The notes beneath the pieces were generated by a model. The model ran no database searches and had not been told where the DNA came from. It saw only the letters and a program-made list of their open reading frames with translations. 64,000 nt of DNA. It comes from Streptomyces roseirectus. Lineage in GTDB: Bacteria; Actinomycetota; Actinomycetes; Streptomycetales; Streptomycetaceae. Shown here piece by piece: positions 34,744-43,844 of the stretch; the stretch's first letter is position 1, and each line of letters opens with the position of its first letter. The translations under genes were made by a program, and so were the position numbers. The DNA is taken from positions 4,316,001-4,380,000 of the forward strand of contig NZ_CP060828.1 in assembly GCF_014489635.1 (NCBI RefSeq). Direction: 5' to 3'.

Positions 34744-35949
34744 TCACCCTTCCCGCAGCGCCATCGTCATCGCCTCCACCGCCAGCAGCGGCGCCACGTT
34801 CCGGTCCAGCGCCACCCGGCACGCCCCGATCGCCTCGATCCGCCGCAACGTCGCCTCCGGGGACCCCTCGCGGGCAAGCCGTTCCAGCGTGTCCTCGGCG
34901 TCCGCGTTGGCGAGGGCGACCCGGGTGCCGAGCTGGAGGGCGAGGACGTCGCGGTAGAACGCGGTGAGGTCGGTGAGCGCGAGGTCGAGGCTGTCGCGCT
35001 GCGTACGCGTGCGCCGGCGCTTCTGCTTGTCCTCCAGGTCCTTCATCACGCCCGCCGTGCCACGCGGCATCCGGCCCCCCTGCGCCGCGCCGAGCGCCGC
35101 CTTCAGCTCCTCGGTCTCCTTGCCGTCGACCTCCTCGGCGAGCACCTTCGCGTCCTCGGCCGCCGCGTCGACGAGTTCCTGCGCCGCCTTCAGCGCCCCG
35201 CCGATGTCACCGACGCGCAGCGGCAGCTTCAGCACGGACGCGCGCCGCGCGCGCGCCGCCGGGTCGGTCGCGAGGCGCCGCGCGCGGTCGACGTGCCCCT
35301 GCGTCGCGCGCGCGGCGGACGCGGCGACGGCCGGCTCGATGCCCTCGCGCCGCACCAGCATGTCGGCGACGGCGTCCACGGACGGGGTGCCCAGGTTGAG
35401 GTGCCGACAGCGGGAGCGGATCGTCGGCAGGACGTCCTCCAGGGACGGCGCGCACAGCAGCCAGACCGTGCGCGGCGCCGGTTCCTCCACCGCCTTCAGG
35501 ACCGCGTTCGCCGACTTCTCGTTCAGCCGTTCCGCGTCCTCGACGAGGATGATCTGCCAGCGGCCGTTCGCCGGGGAGGTGAACGACTTGCGCACCGTGT
35601 CCCGCATGTCCTCCGCGAGGATCTGCGTGCCGACCGCCGCGACCGTCGTCACGTCCGCGTGCGTCCCGATCAGCGCCGTGTGGCAGCCGTCGCAGAAACC
35701 GCACCCCGGCGCTCCGCCCAGCGCCCGGTCCGGGCTCACGCACTGCAGCGCCGCCGCGAACGCCCGCGCCACCTGCGTACGCCCCGACCCGGGCGGCCCC
35801 GTGAACAGCCACGCGTGCGTCATCTTCGACGCCTCGGGCGGCGGCGCGTCGGTGGCGGCCGCGGTCACGAACGCGTCGGCGTCCCGAGCGGCAGCCCCCA
35901 ACTGCCCACTGACCCGCTCCTGCCCGACGAGGTCGTCCCACACGCTCAC
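34744..35949 (-). CDS. holB: DNA polymerase III delta' subunit
   Basis: The 401-aa clamp-loader subunit begins VWDDLVGQERVSGQL. It has a P-loop-like TGPPGSGRTQVARAFAAAL, a zinc-binding cluster CGFCDGCHTALIGTHADV, and the sensor region NAVLKAVEEPAPRTVWLLC with the SRC motif (IRSRCRHL). Arg replaces the usual Lys in the P-loop (GSGRT), as expected for the non-hydrolysing delta' role. GTG 35949 places VSVWDDL at the start. The gene lies downstream of tmk on the same strand with about 200 bp between, an arrangement seen in many bacteria. Confidence 0.9.
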   Translation of the reverse strand: MSVWDDLVGQERVSGQLGAAARDADAFVTAAATDAPPPEASKMTHAWLFTGPPGSGRTQVARAFAAALQCVSPDRALGGAPGCGFCDGCHTALIGTHADVTTVAAVGTQILAEDMRDTVRKSFTSPANGRWQIILVEDAERLNEKSANAVLKAVEEPAPRTVWLLCAPSLEDVLPTIRSRCRHLNLGTPSVDAVADMLVRREGIEPAVAASAARATQGHVDRARRLATDPAARARRASVLKLPLRVGDIGGALKAAQELVDAAAEDAKVLAEEVDGKETEELKAALGAAQGGRMPRGTAGVMKDLEDKQKRRRTRTQRDSLDLALTDLTAFYRDVLALQLGTRVALANADAEDTLERLAREGSPEATLRRIEAIGACRVALDRNVAPLLAVEAMTMALREG

Positions 35950-36147
35950 CCGCGCCCGCCACCTTTCCGCTTCGTCCCGCTCAGCGCCGCATATCCCATT
36001 GTGCGGGCCACCACTGACAACGGAGCCCAGCCCGCCCCCACGCCGGGAATCGCCCAGCCCTTCAGGGACGCGGGCCGGTGTCCGACAGGCGGGCGCCACG
36101 GTGCCGCACCCGCCCACCGGCAGCCACGGCACCCCTACCGCGCCCGC

Positions 36148-39100
36148 CTACCGCCGACGCCCGTCCTCGTCATCCCGCCGAGGCCCCAGCAACTCATCGG
36201 CCAGCGACGGCAGATCGTCCAACGGCGTCTCCTCGGCCCAGTCCGACCGGGCCCGCTTGCGGGGCGCCCCGCCCTCGTCCACCTGAGGCAGCTCCCGCGT
36301 CCGGTCCTCCGCCTCGTCCCGGAAGAACCCTGGCGGCACCCGGTCGGCGGGCGTCTCCCCGCGCACGGGCGGCAGCACGGCCGTCTCCTCGACGTCGGCG
36401 CCGGAGTCCCCGACGGCCCACGACGGCCGCCCGGCGCCCGGCTGGGGCAGCTCGGCCGTCACGTCGCCCGCCCCGGAGGGAGCGTCGTCCTTGACCAGCC
36501 GGACCGGCGGCAGCACGGCCGTCTCCTCGACGTCCCGCCCCCGCGCGGCCTCCTGCGGCGTCACTGCGGGCGTGGGCACGGTGGCCGCCTCCGAAGGAGT
36601 GGGCCACCCACCCTTCCGGCCCGCGCCAGAGCCCGCGCCGGATCCTGCGCCAGACCCCGCGCCGGAACCGCCGCCCTCGCGCACGGCGGGCCAAGCGGCC
36701 GACTCCCCGGACTCGGTCCGCAGATCCCGCCCCTCGGACGCCCCCTGGGCGCCCGCGCCCCCGCGCGCGGCGGGCCAGCTCACCGCCCCGGCACCGGTCC
36801 CGGGCTCACCGCCGACGGGCCACCCGCCGACCGGCGTCCCATGGGGCGGCGTCCGAGGCCCGGCCTGCGCGGCGGCAGCGGCCTCCTCGGCCGCCCGTCG
36901 CGCCTCCTCGGCCCGCACCAGCGCCTCTTCGGCCCGTCGCTGCTTCTCCAGGCGCCGCGCCTCGGCCTCGGCCCGCAGCCGCGCCTCCTCCTCGGCCTGC
37001 TGACGGCGCCGCTCCTCCTCGGCGGCCCGCCGCGCCTCTTCCTCGGCGCGCGCCTTCTCCTCGGCGAGGAGCCGGGCCCGCTCCTCCTCGGCCCGCTTGC
37101 GCGCTTCCTCCGCGCGCACGCGCGCCTCCTCGGCCTGCCGTTCGGCCTCGCGCCGCTGCGCCTCCTCCAGCTCGCGCCGCTTGCGCTCCTCCTCCTCGGC
37201 GCGGAGCTTGGCAAGCTGCTCCTGGCGCTCGCGCTCCAGGCGCTCCTCCTCGGCCTTGCGGGCGGCCTCTTCCTCGGCCTTGCGCCGGGCCTCCTCCTCG
37301 GCCTTCCGGCGCGCCTCCTCCTGGGCCTCGATCTCGGCCTCGGACAGGGGCAGCAGCTGGTCGAGGCGCGCGCGGACGACGGTCGTGACGGCCTCGGGCT
37401 CCTGCCCGGCGTCGACGACGAGGTAGCGGCCGGGGTCGGCGGCGGCGAGCGTGAGGAAACCGGTCCGCACGCGCGCGTGGAACTCGGCGGGCTCGGACTC
37501 CAGCCGGTCCGGCGCCTCGGTGAACCGCTCGCGGGCGGTCTCCGGGGAGACGTCCAGCAGGACCGTCAGGTGCGGGACGAGCCCGTCGGTGGCCCAGCGC
37601 GAGATGCGGGCGATCTCGACCGGCGAGAGGTCGCGCCCGGCGCCCTGGTAGGCGACGGACGAGTCGACGTACCGGTCGGTGATGACGACGGCGCCGCGCT
37701 CCAGGGCGGGCCGGACGACGGTGTCGACGTGCTCGGCGCGGTCGGCGGCGTACAGCAGCGCCTCCGCGCGGTGCGAGAGGCCGGCCGACGAGACGTCGAG
37801 GAGGATCGAGCGCAGCCGCTTGCCGACCGGCGTCGCGCCGGGCTCGCGGGTGAGGACGACCTCGTGCCCCTTGGCCCTTATCCACTCGGCGAGCGCTTCG
37901 GCCTGGGTCGACTTGCCGGCGCCGTCGCCGCCCTCCAGGGCGATGAAGAAGCCGCTCGTGGCGGGCGCCGTCGCGGGCTCGGAGCCGCCGAGCAGCGCGT
38001 CGCGCAGGTCCTGGCGCAGGGGGACGCCGGAGCGGTCGTCGACCTTGGCGAGGACCAGGGCAGCGACCGGCAGCAGCAGCGCGCCGACCAGCATCAGGGT
38101 GAACGCGGCGCCGCCGTGCGCGAAGACGAACCGGCCGCTCTCCAGGCGGTGCGGCCCGATGAGCGCGGCCACCAGGGGCGCGATCAGCGCGGCGAGCCCG
38201 ACGAAGACGCGGACGACGGCGTGCAGGTGCTCGGTGACGCGCGCACGGCGGCTGTCCTCGGTCTCCTGGTCGAGCAGCGCGTGCCCGGTGTTGGCGGCGA
38301 CGCCCGCGCCCACGCCCGCGAGGGCGACGAGCAGCAGGACGGTCGCGTTGTCCGGGACGAGCCCGGCGGCCAGCAGGCCCACGCCGGTCACCGCGATCGC
38401 CAGCGCCAGCAGGCGCCGGCGCGAGAGCGCGGGCAGGATCTTGGGCGCCGTCCGGATGCCGGCGACGACGCCGCCGGTCAGGCCGAGGACGAGCAGGCCG
38501 TAGGAGACCGGGCCACCGCCCAGGTCGACGGCCTGGAGAGCGGCCACCGCGACGGCCGCGGCGATCGCCCCGGCCACGGCACCGCAGGCCGCGACCAGCA
38601 GCGGGATCGCGCCGGTGCGGCCGGTCTCGGAGCCGTTCGCCGCGCGCGGGCGGCGCAGCCCTTCGAGCGGGGACCGCGCGCGCGGGGTGCTCACCTTGGG
38701 CAGTTCCAGCGCGGAGACGACCGACAGGGACGCCGCGAACAGGCCCGCCGCGACGTACGAGGCGAGCGCCGCCTGGTGCTGGTCGAACCACTCGACACCG
38801 GCGCCCAGCAGGACGTTCACCAGGCCGGCCGCGATCAGGACGGCCGCGCCCAGCGGGATCGCCGCGAAGCTGGTGCGCAGCGACAGGCGGCGCAGCGCGT
38901 CCATGTGGTCCGGCAGCGGCCGTACGGTCGCGCCCTCGGGCGGCGGTGCCGGCAGCAGCGCGGGCGCGGCGCCCTCGCGCGCGACGGTCCACAGCCGCTC
39001 GGCGATGCCGGTCACGAAGACCGTGGCCAGCAGCAGCGCCAGCGCGTTGCCCGGCGTCCAGTCGATCCACAGGGGCGCGACGATCAGCAGCACCGCGCGC

Positions 39101-39477
39101 ACGCCGTCGGCCCCGGCCATCGTCCAGCGGCGGTCCAGCGGGCCGCCGGGCGCGGTCAGCGAGGTCAGGGGGCCGAGGAGGACGGCGCCGAAGAGGACGG
39201 TGGCCACGATCCGCACACCGAGGACGAGCGCCACGCTGAGCGCCATGCCCCGGTATCCGCCGCCCAGGGACTCCTGCGCGACGGCGGCCTGGAGCACGAG
39301 GAAGACCAGCACGAGGACGGCGAGGGCGTCGCCCACCCCGCCCACCAGATGGGCGCTCCACAGCCGCCGCAACTGGGGCTGCCTCAGCAACGCCCGCACG
39401 GCGCGCTCACGTGAGTCCACCACCAGGGCGTCATTCTCTGCCGGGTGAAGGCCCGTCGGCTGCTCGGCTCGCGTCAT
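36148..39477 (-). CDS. tmk: Thymidylate kinase fused to an N-terminal MFS-like membrane domain and C-terminal coiled coil
   Basis: The protein is 1109 aa. Residues about 25-490 form a multi-pass MFS-like membrane domain. A complete dTMP kinase follows: P-loop ALEGGDGAGKSTQAEALAEW (K522), TREPGATPVGKRLRSILLD, DRYVDSSVAYQGAGR and the LID region after it. From about 720 to 915 there is an almost pure Glu/Arg/Ala coiled coil of EEARRKAEEE-type repeats, then a Gly/Pro-rich tail. dTMP kinase makes dTDP for DNA synthesis. The same three-part layout is known in Streptomyces, so it is a lineage feature, not an assembly error. The role of the membrane and coiled-coil parts is unknown. Confidence 0.9.
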   Translation of the reverse strand: MTRAEQPTGLHPAENDALVVDSRERAVRALLRQPQLRRLWSAHLVGGVGDALAVLVLVFLVLQAAVAQESLGGGYRGMALSVALVLGVRIVATVLFGAVLLGPLTSLTAPGGPLDRRWTMAGADGVRAVLLIVAPLWIDWTPGNALALLLATVFVTGIAERLWTVAREGAAPALLPAPPPEGATVRPLPDHMDALRRLSLRTSFAAIPLGAAVLIAAGLVNVLLGAGVEWFDQHQAALASYVAAGLFAASLSVVSALELPKVSTPRARSPLEGLRRPRAANGSETGRTGAIPLLVAACGAVAGAIAAAVAVAALQAVDLGGGPVSYGLLVLGLTGGVVAGIRTAPKILPALSRRRLLALAIAVTGVGLLAAGLVPDNATVLLLVALAGVGAGVAANTGHALLDQETEDSRRARVTEHLHAVVRVFVGLAALIAPLVAALIGPHRLESGRFVFAHGGAAFTLMLVGALLLPVAALVLAKVDDRSGVPLRQDLRDALLGGSEPATAPATSGFFIALEGGDGAGKSTQAEALAEWIRAKGHEVVLTREPGATPVGKRLRSILLDVSSAGLSHRAEALLYAADRAEHVDTVVRPALERGAVVITDRYVDSSVAYQGAGRDLSPVEIARISRWATDGLVPHLTVLLDVSPETARERFTEAPDRLESEPAEFHARVRTGFLTLAAADPGRYLVVDAGQEPEAVTTVVRARLDQLLPLSEAEIEAQEEARRKAEEEARRKAEEEAARKAEEERLERERQEQLAKLRAEEEERKRRELEEAQRREAERQAEEARVRAEEARKRAEEERARLLAEEKARAEEEARRAAEEERRRQQAEEEARLRAEAEARRLEKQRRAEEALVRAEEARRAAEEAAAAAQAGPRTPPHGTPVGGWPVGGEPGTGAGAVSWPAARGGAGAQGASEGRDLRTESGESAAWPAVREGGGSGAGSGAGSGAGSGAGRKGGWPTPSEAATVPTPAVTPQEAARGRDVEETAVLPPVRLVKDDAPSGAGDVTAELPQPGAGRPSWAVGDSGADVEETAVLPPVRGETPADRVPPGFFRDEAEDRTRELPQVDEGGAPRKRARSDWAEETPLDDLPSLADELLGPRRDDEDGRRR

Positions 39478-40187
39478 GCTTTCAGCCTATCCGCCCCCGC
39501 TGACAGCCCACCCCCACAGGAGCGCGCCGGGCCGCACCCACCCCGAACCCGCACCGAAAAACGACAACGACCCCGCGCCCGCCCCTCCCTTGCCGGGGGC
39601 GACACAGGGCCGTATCGACGACCGCACCTTTCGGCCACCCCCGGCGCGCGCGTGCCTGCGGCCACCCCGAGGCGCGCGTGCCTGCGGGCCGCTGGCCGTC
39701 GCTCCTCAGGAGCCCCCCCGGCCTCCCGGCCGGGGCCCGCGTGCCTGCGGGCCGCCGAAAGCCGACGCCCGCCATGGCCTCGGCGGGGTCCTCGGGCACG
39801 CGCGCCCGCTGGCCGCTGTCCTCCGACCGCGCCTGCCGGCCGCCGCAGGGGACGGCAGTGACTGCCGACCGGCCGTCTGAGGGACGGCCATGTATGCCGG
39901 TCAGCCACCTCAGGGACGACCACGCCTGCCGGCCGCCGCAGGGGGACTGCCGTGGCTGCCTGCCGGGCCGCCTCAGGGACGACGGGACGACCGCGTCTGC
40001 CGCCCAGCCGCCCCGAGACCAGCCAGCCACCCCGAAGCCGACGATGCCACCCCGAGGCCAGCGATGCCGCTCCGGCCGGCCGAGCCGCCGGCCGGGGTCA
40101 CCCGAGGCCGGCCATGCCCGCCCCGCTCACCCGACCGGCCACGTCGCCAGCCGTACCCGCCCCTCAGCGGGCAGTCCCGGCTGCCGC
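39478..40187. repeat. Intergenic region with degenerate GC-rich repeats between tmk and topA
   Basis: No gene is supported in these 0.7 kb, although open frames cross it on both strands. It contains imperfect repeats: GCGCGCGTGCCTGCGG-type units near 39644-39685, CGTGCCTGCGGGCC near 39740, and TGCCGGCCGCCGCAGGGG with CCTCAGGGACGACC variants between 39830 and 39990. The organisation resembles decayed minisatellites. Confidence 0.5.
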
Positions 40188-43019
40188 TCAGTCCTCCGCC
40201 GGCGCGGCCGTCTTCCGCGCCGCGGTGGTCTTCTTCGCGGTGGTCGTCTTCTTGGCCGCCGTCGTCTTCTTCGCGGCCGTCTTCTTGGCGGCGGCCGTCT
40301 TGGTCGCGGCGGCCTTCTTCGCCGGGGCCTTCTTGGCGGGCGCCTTCTTCGCGGTCTTCTTGGCCGGCCCCTTCGCCCGCTTCTCGGCGAGGAGTTCGTA
40401 GCCGCGCTCGGGGGTGATCTCCTCGACGCTGTCGCCGGAGCGCAGCGTCGCGTTGGTCTCGCCGTCGGTGACGTACGGCCCGAACCGCCCGTCCTTGACG
40501 ACGACCGGCTTCCCGCTGACCGGGTCCGCGCCCAGCTCCTTCAGCGGCGGCTTGGCGGCGGCGCGCCCGCGCTGCTTGGGCTGCGCGTAGATCGCCAGGG
40601 CCTCTTCGAGGGTGATCGTGAAGAGCTGTTCCTCGGTCTGGAGCGACCGGGAGTCGGTGCCCTTCTTGAGGTAGGGCCCGTAGCGCCCGTTCTGCGCGGT
40701 GATCTCGACGCCCTCGGCGTCGGCGCCGACCACGCGCGGGAGGGACATCAGCTTGAGCGCGTCGTCCAGGGTGACGGTGTCCAGGGACATCGACTTGAAC
40801 AGCGAGGCCGTGCGCGGCTTGACCGCGTTCTTGCCGGTCTTCGGCGTGCCCTCGGGCAGCACCTCGGTGACGTACGGCCCGTACCGGCCGTCCCGGGCGA
40901 TGATCTGGTGCCCGGAGACCGGGTCGGTGCCGAGTTCGAAGTCACCGCTCGGCTTGGCGAGCAGTTCCTCGGCGAGTTCGACGGACAGCTCGTCGGGCGC
41001 CAGGTCCTCGGGGACGTCGGCGCGCTGGTGGCCCTCGGAGTCCTTCTCGCCGCGCTCGATGTACGGCCCGTAGCGGCCGACCCGCAGGACGATCCCGTCG
41101 CCGACGGGGACGGAGGACACCTCGCGCGCGTCGATCGCGCCGAGGTCGGTCACCAGCTCCTTGAGGCCGCCGAGGTGGTCCCCGTCGCCGTTGCCGGCGT
41201 CGGCCGCGCCGCCACCGACCGTGCCCTCGCCGAAGTAGAACCGCTTGAGCCACGGCACGGACTGGGCGTCCCCGCGCGCGATGGCGTCGAGGTCGTCCTC
41301 CATCTTGGCGGTGAAGTCGTAGTCGACGAGCCGCCCGAAGTGCTTCTCCAGGAGGTTGACGACGGCGAAGGACAGGAACGACGGGACGAGCGCCGTGCCC
41401 TTCTTGAAGATGTAGCCGCGGTCGAGGATGGTCCCGATGATCGACGCGTACGTGGACGGGCGGCCGATCTCGCGCTCTTCGAGCTCCTTGACGAGGGACG
41501 CCTCGGTGTAGCGGGCCGGGGGCTTGGTCGCGTGCCCGTCGACCGTGATCTCCTCGGCGGCCAGCGGGTCGCCCTCGGTGACCTGGGGCAGACGGCGCTC
41601 GCGGTCGTCCAGCTCGGCGTTCGGGTCGTCCGCGCCCTCGACGTACGCCTTCAGGAAGCCGTGGAAGGTGATCGTCTTGCCGGAGGCGCTGAACTCGACG
41701 TTCCGGCCGTCGGCGGCGGTGCCGCCGATCTTGACGGTGACGCTGTTGCCGGTGGCGTCCTTCATCTGGGAGGCGACCGTGCGCTTCCAGATCAGCTCGT
41801 AGAGGCGGAACTGGTCGCCGGTCAGGCCCGTCTCGGCCGGGGTGCGGAAACGATCACCCGAGGGACGGATCGCCTCGTGCGCCTCCTGGGCGTTCTTGAC
41901 CTTGGCGGCGTACGTGCGCGGGGCGGAGGGGAGGTAGTCGGCCCCGTACAGCTGCGTGACCTGCGCGCGGGCGGCGGTGATCGCCGTGTCGCTCAGGGTC
42001 GTCGAGTCCGTACGCATGTAGGTGATGTAGCCGTTCTCGTACAGCTTCTGGGCCACCTGCATGGTCGCCTTCGCGCCGAAGCCGAGTTTGCGGCTGGCCT
42101 CCTGCTGGAGGGTCGTCGTACGGAACGGGGCGTACGGGGAGCGTCGGTACGGCTTCGACTCGACGGACCGGACGGAGAACGCGGTGTCGGCGAGGGCGGC
42201 GGCCAGGGCGCGGGCGTTCGCCTCGTCGAGGTGGAGGACCTGCTCGCTCTTGAGTTGTCCCAGGGAGTCGAAGTCGCGGCCCTGCGCGACCCGCCTGCCG
42301 TCGACGGTCTGGAGGCGGGCGACCAGCGACGACGGGTCCGACGGGTCTCCCGCGCGGCCGGTCGCGAAGGTCCCCGTCAGGTCCCAGTACTCAGCAGAAC
42401 GAAAAGCGATGCGCTCGCGTTCCCGCTCGACGACGAGTCGGGTCGCGACGGACTGGACACGGCCGGCCGACAGGCGCGGCATGACCTTCTTCCACAGGAC
42501 CGGCGAGACCTCGTAGCCGTAGAGGCGGTCGAGGATGCGGCGGGTCTCCTGGGCGTCGACGAGCCGCTGGTTGAGCTGGCGGGGGTTGGCGACGGCGGCC
42601 CGGATCGCGTCCTTGGTGATCTCGTGGAAGACCATGCGCTTGACGGGGATCTTGGGCTTCAGGACCTCCTGGAGGTGCCAGGCGATCGCCTCGCCCTCGC
42701 GGTCCTCATCGGTGGCCAGGAAGAGTTCGTCGGACTCCTTGAGGAGGTCCTTGAGCTTCTTGACCTGCGCGCGCTTGTCGGCGTTGATCACGTAGATGGG
42801 CTGGAAGTCGTGCTCGACGTCCACGCCCAGGCGCCTGGCCTCGCCGGTGTACTTCTCGGGCACCTCGGCGGCGCCGTTGGGGAGGTCACGGATGTGCCCG
42901 ACACTGGCCTCGACGACATATCCGGGGCCGAGATAGCCCTTGATCGTCTTGGCCTTGGCAGGCGACTCGACGATGACGAGTCGCCGTCCGCCCTTCGCGG
43001 TCTCGCTTGTCGGGGACAA
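40188..43019 (-). CDS. topA: DNA topoisomerase I
   Basis: The 943-aa type IA enzyme relaxes negative supercoils. It has the TOPRIM domain (RRLVIVESPAKAKTIKGYL, then LFLATDEDREGEAIAWHLQE), the SAGRVQSVATRLVVERE core and the catalytic Tyr in NGYITYMRTDSTTLSD. Several C-terminal repeats contain the FGPYV / YGPYL pattern. The tail is Lys/Ala rich (KKTAAKK-type repeats), typical of actinomycete TopA and thought to aid DNA binding. No zinc fingers are seen. TTG 43019 gives LSPTSETAKGGRRLVIVES, matching the known streptomycete N-terminus, with GGAGAG upstream; the frame to 43109 is less likely. Confidence 0.93.
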   Translation of the reverse strand: MSPTSETAKGGRRLVIVESPAKAKTIKGYLGPGYVVEASVGHIRDLPNGAAEVPEKYTGEARRLGVDVEHDFQPIYVINADKRAQVKKLKDLLKESDELFLATDEDREGEAIAWHLQEVLKPKIPVKRMVFHEITKDAIRAAVANPRQLNQRLVDAQETRRILDRLYGYEVSPVLWKKVMPRLSAGRVQSVATRLVVERERERIAFRSAEYWDLTGTFATGRAGDPSDPSSLVARLQTVDGRRVAQGRDFDSLGQLKSEQVLHLDEANARALAAALADTAFSVRSVESKPYRRSPYAPFRTTTLQQEASRKLGFGAKATMQVAQKLYENGYITYMRTDSTTLSDTAITAARAQVTQLYGADYLPSAPRTYAAKVKNAQEAHEAIRPSGDRFRTPAETGLTGDQFRLYELIWKRTVASQMKDATGNSVTVKIGGTAADGRNVEFSASGKTITFHGFLKAYVEGADDPNAELDDRERRLPQVTEGDPLAAEEITVDGHATKPPARYTEASLVKELEEREIGRPSTYASIIGTILDRGYIFKKGTALVPSFLSFAVVNLLEKHFGRLVDYDFTAKMEDDLDAIARGDAQSVPWLKRFYFGEGTVGGGAADAGNGDGDHLGGLKELVTDLGAIDAREVSSVPVGDGIVLRVGRYGPYIERGEKDSEGHQRADVPEDLAPDELSVELAEELLAKPSGDFELGTDPVSGHQIIARDGRYGPYVTEVLPEGTPKTGKNAVKPRTASLFKSMSLDTVTLDDALKLMSLPRVVGADAEGVEITAQNGRYGPYLKKGTDSRSLQTEEQLFTITLEEALAIYAQPKQRGRAAAKPPLKELGADPVSGKPVVVKDGRFGPYVTDGETNATLRSGDSVEEITPERGYELLAEKRAKGPAKKTAKKAPAKKAPAKKAAATKTAAAKKTAAKKTTAAKKTTTAKKTTAARKTAAPAED

Positions 43020-43287
43020 CTTCGCTCTTCTCTCCGGTCGACGCTCGGGCCTCCCCGGGCTTCGTCCCGGGGCACAGTCATGGTGACGCTGCGGAGTGTG
43101 ACGGTACATCCCGCCCCCGTGTCAAACGGGAAAAGCCCGCAACGGCCACTCGAACGGTAACCCGACTACCGCCATTCCTGCCGCCCGGAGTCCGCGCCGA
43201 CGGTTTTCCGACGGCCGACGGCACACCGCACCCGCGCACCGGCACGGCGCCCGCGCGCGGGAAGCCCCGCAGCGTCCCGGCCCCTCC

Positions 43288-43485
43288 TCAGACCCGCGTG
43301 AGGCACCACCCCGCGACGGCGAGCGACGCCACCGCGACGGCCGTCGCGAACGTCACCGAGACCCCTTGCCGCACCCCGTGCGCGACCGGCTGGCGCTGGC
43401 GCGCGCGTACGGCCGTCCACACCAGCAGCGCGCCCCCGAACAGGGCGAACACCGCCCCCGCGAAGATCGCCGGCCCACTCTCCAT
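43288..43485 (-). CDS. Small two-TM membrane protein
   Basis: The 65-aa protein begins MESGPAIFAGAVFALFGGAL. Two hydrophobic segments are separated by RARQRQPVAHGVRQ, and it ends in LAVAGWCLTRV. ATG 43485 follows CGAGGAC at good spacing. The longer frame to 43716 encodes an Arg-rich, unlikely leader. Its position between topA and a methyltransferase gene matches a small conserved membrane protein that I recall at this locus in streptomycetes. No function can be assigned. Confidence 0.65.
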   Translation of the reverse strand: MESGPAIFAGAVFALFGGALLVWTAVRARQRQPVAHGVRQGVSVTFATAVAVASLAVAGWCLTRV

Positions 43486-43844
43486 GTCCGTCCTCGCCCC
43501 CTCGTCCCGCCACACGCGCGTGCGGCTGCGGCGGACCCTGCCACGCCCGGACGGCACCCCGGCGAACCCGAGGTGAACACAGCCCCGCCACTCCCCGGAC
43601 CCCCGCCCGCGGGCCCGGCGCACCGACGCGCACGCCCGGCACACACGCCCCACGCGCGGGTGGGTTTCCGGCCGACTTGCGTACCGGACGCGCACGGGCC
43701 GGGAAGGGCGGGCCATAACCGGCCGACCGGGCTGTCAGTGCCGCGTGCTTCGCTGAAGAGAGGACGCCGGCGCCGGGAAGGGGACCCGACGCACGACCCG
43801 CACGGCGACGCGGCCCTCCTCGCCGCCCGCCCGCCCCCGGACGA
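43486..43844. other. Gap without a recognised gene
   Basis: Between the small membrane protein start and the methyltransferase stop, both on the minus strand. Open frames exist because of high GC but none has recognisable content. I see no strong hairpin. Confidence 0.4.

Noticed and set aside
34726..39414. Plus-strand reading frame of more than 1500 codons
   Set aside because: It is a GC-driven open frame antisense to holB and tmk. Composition is repetitive Arg/Gly/Leu, and the opposite strand carries well-known genes.
39678..43160. Plus-strand reading frame of about 1160 codons opposite topA
   Set aside because: It is the shadow of topA; no domain is visible and topA motifs are complete on the minus strand.
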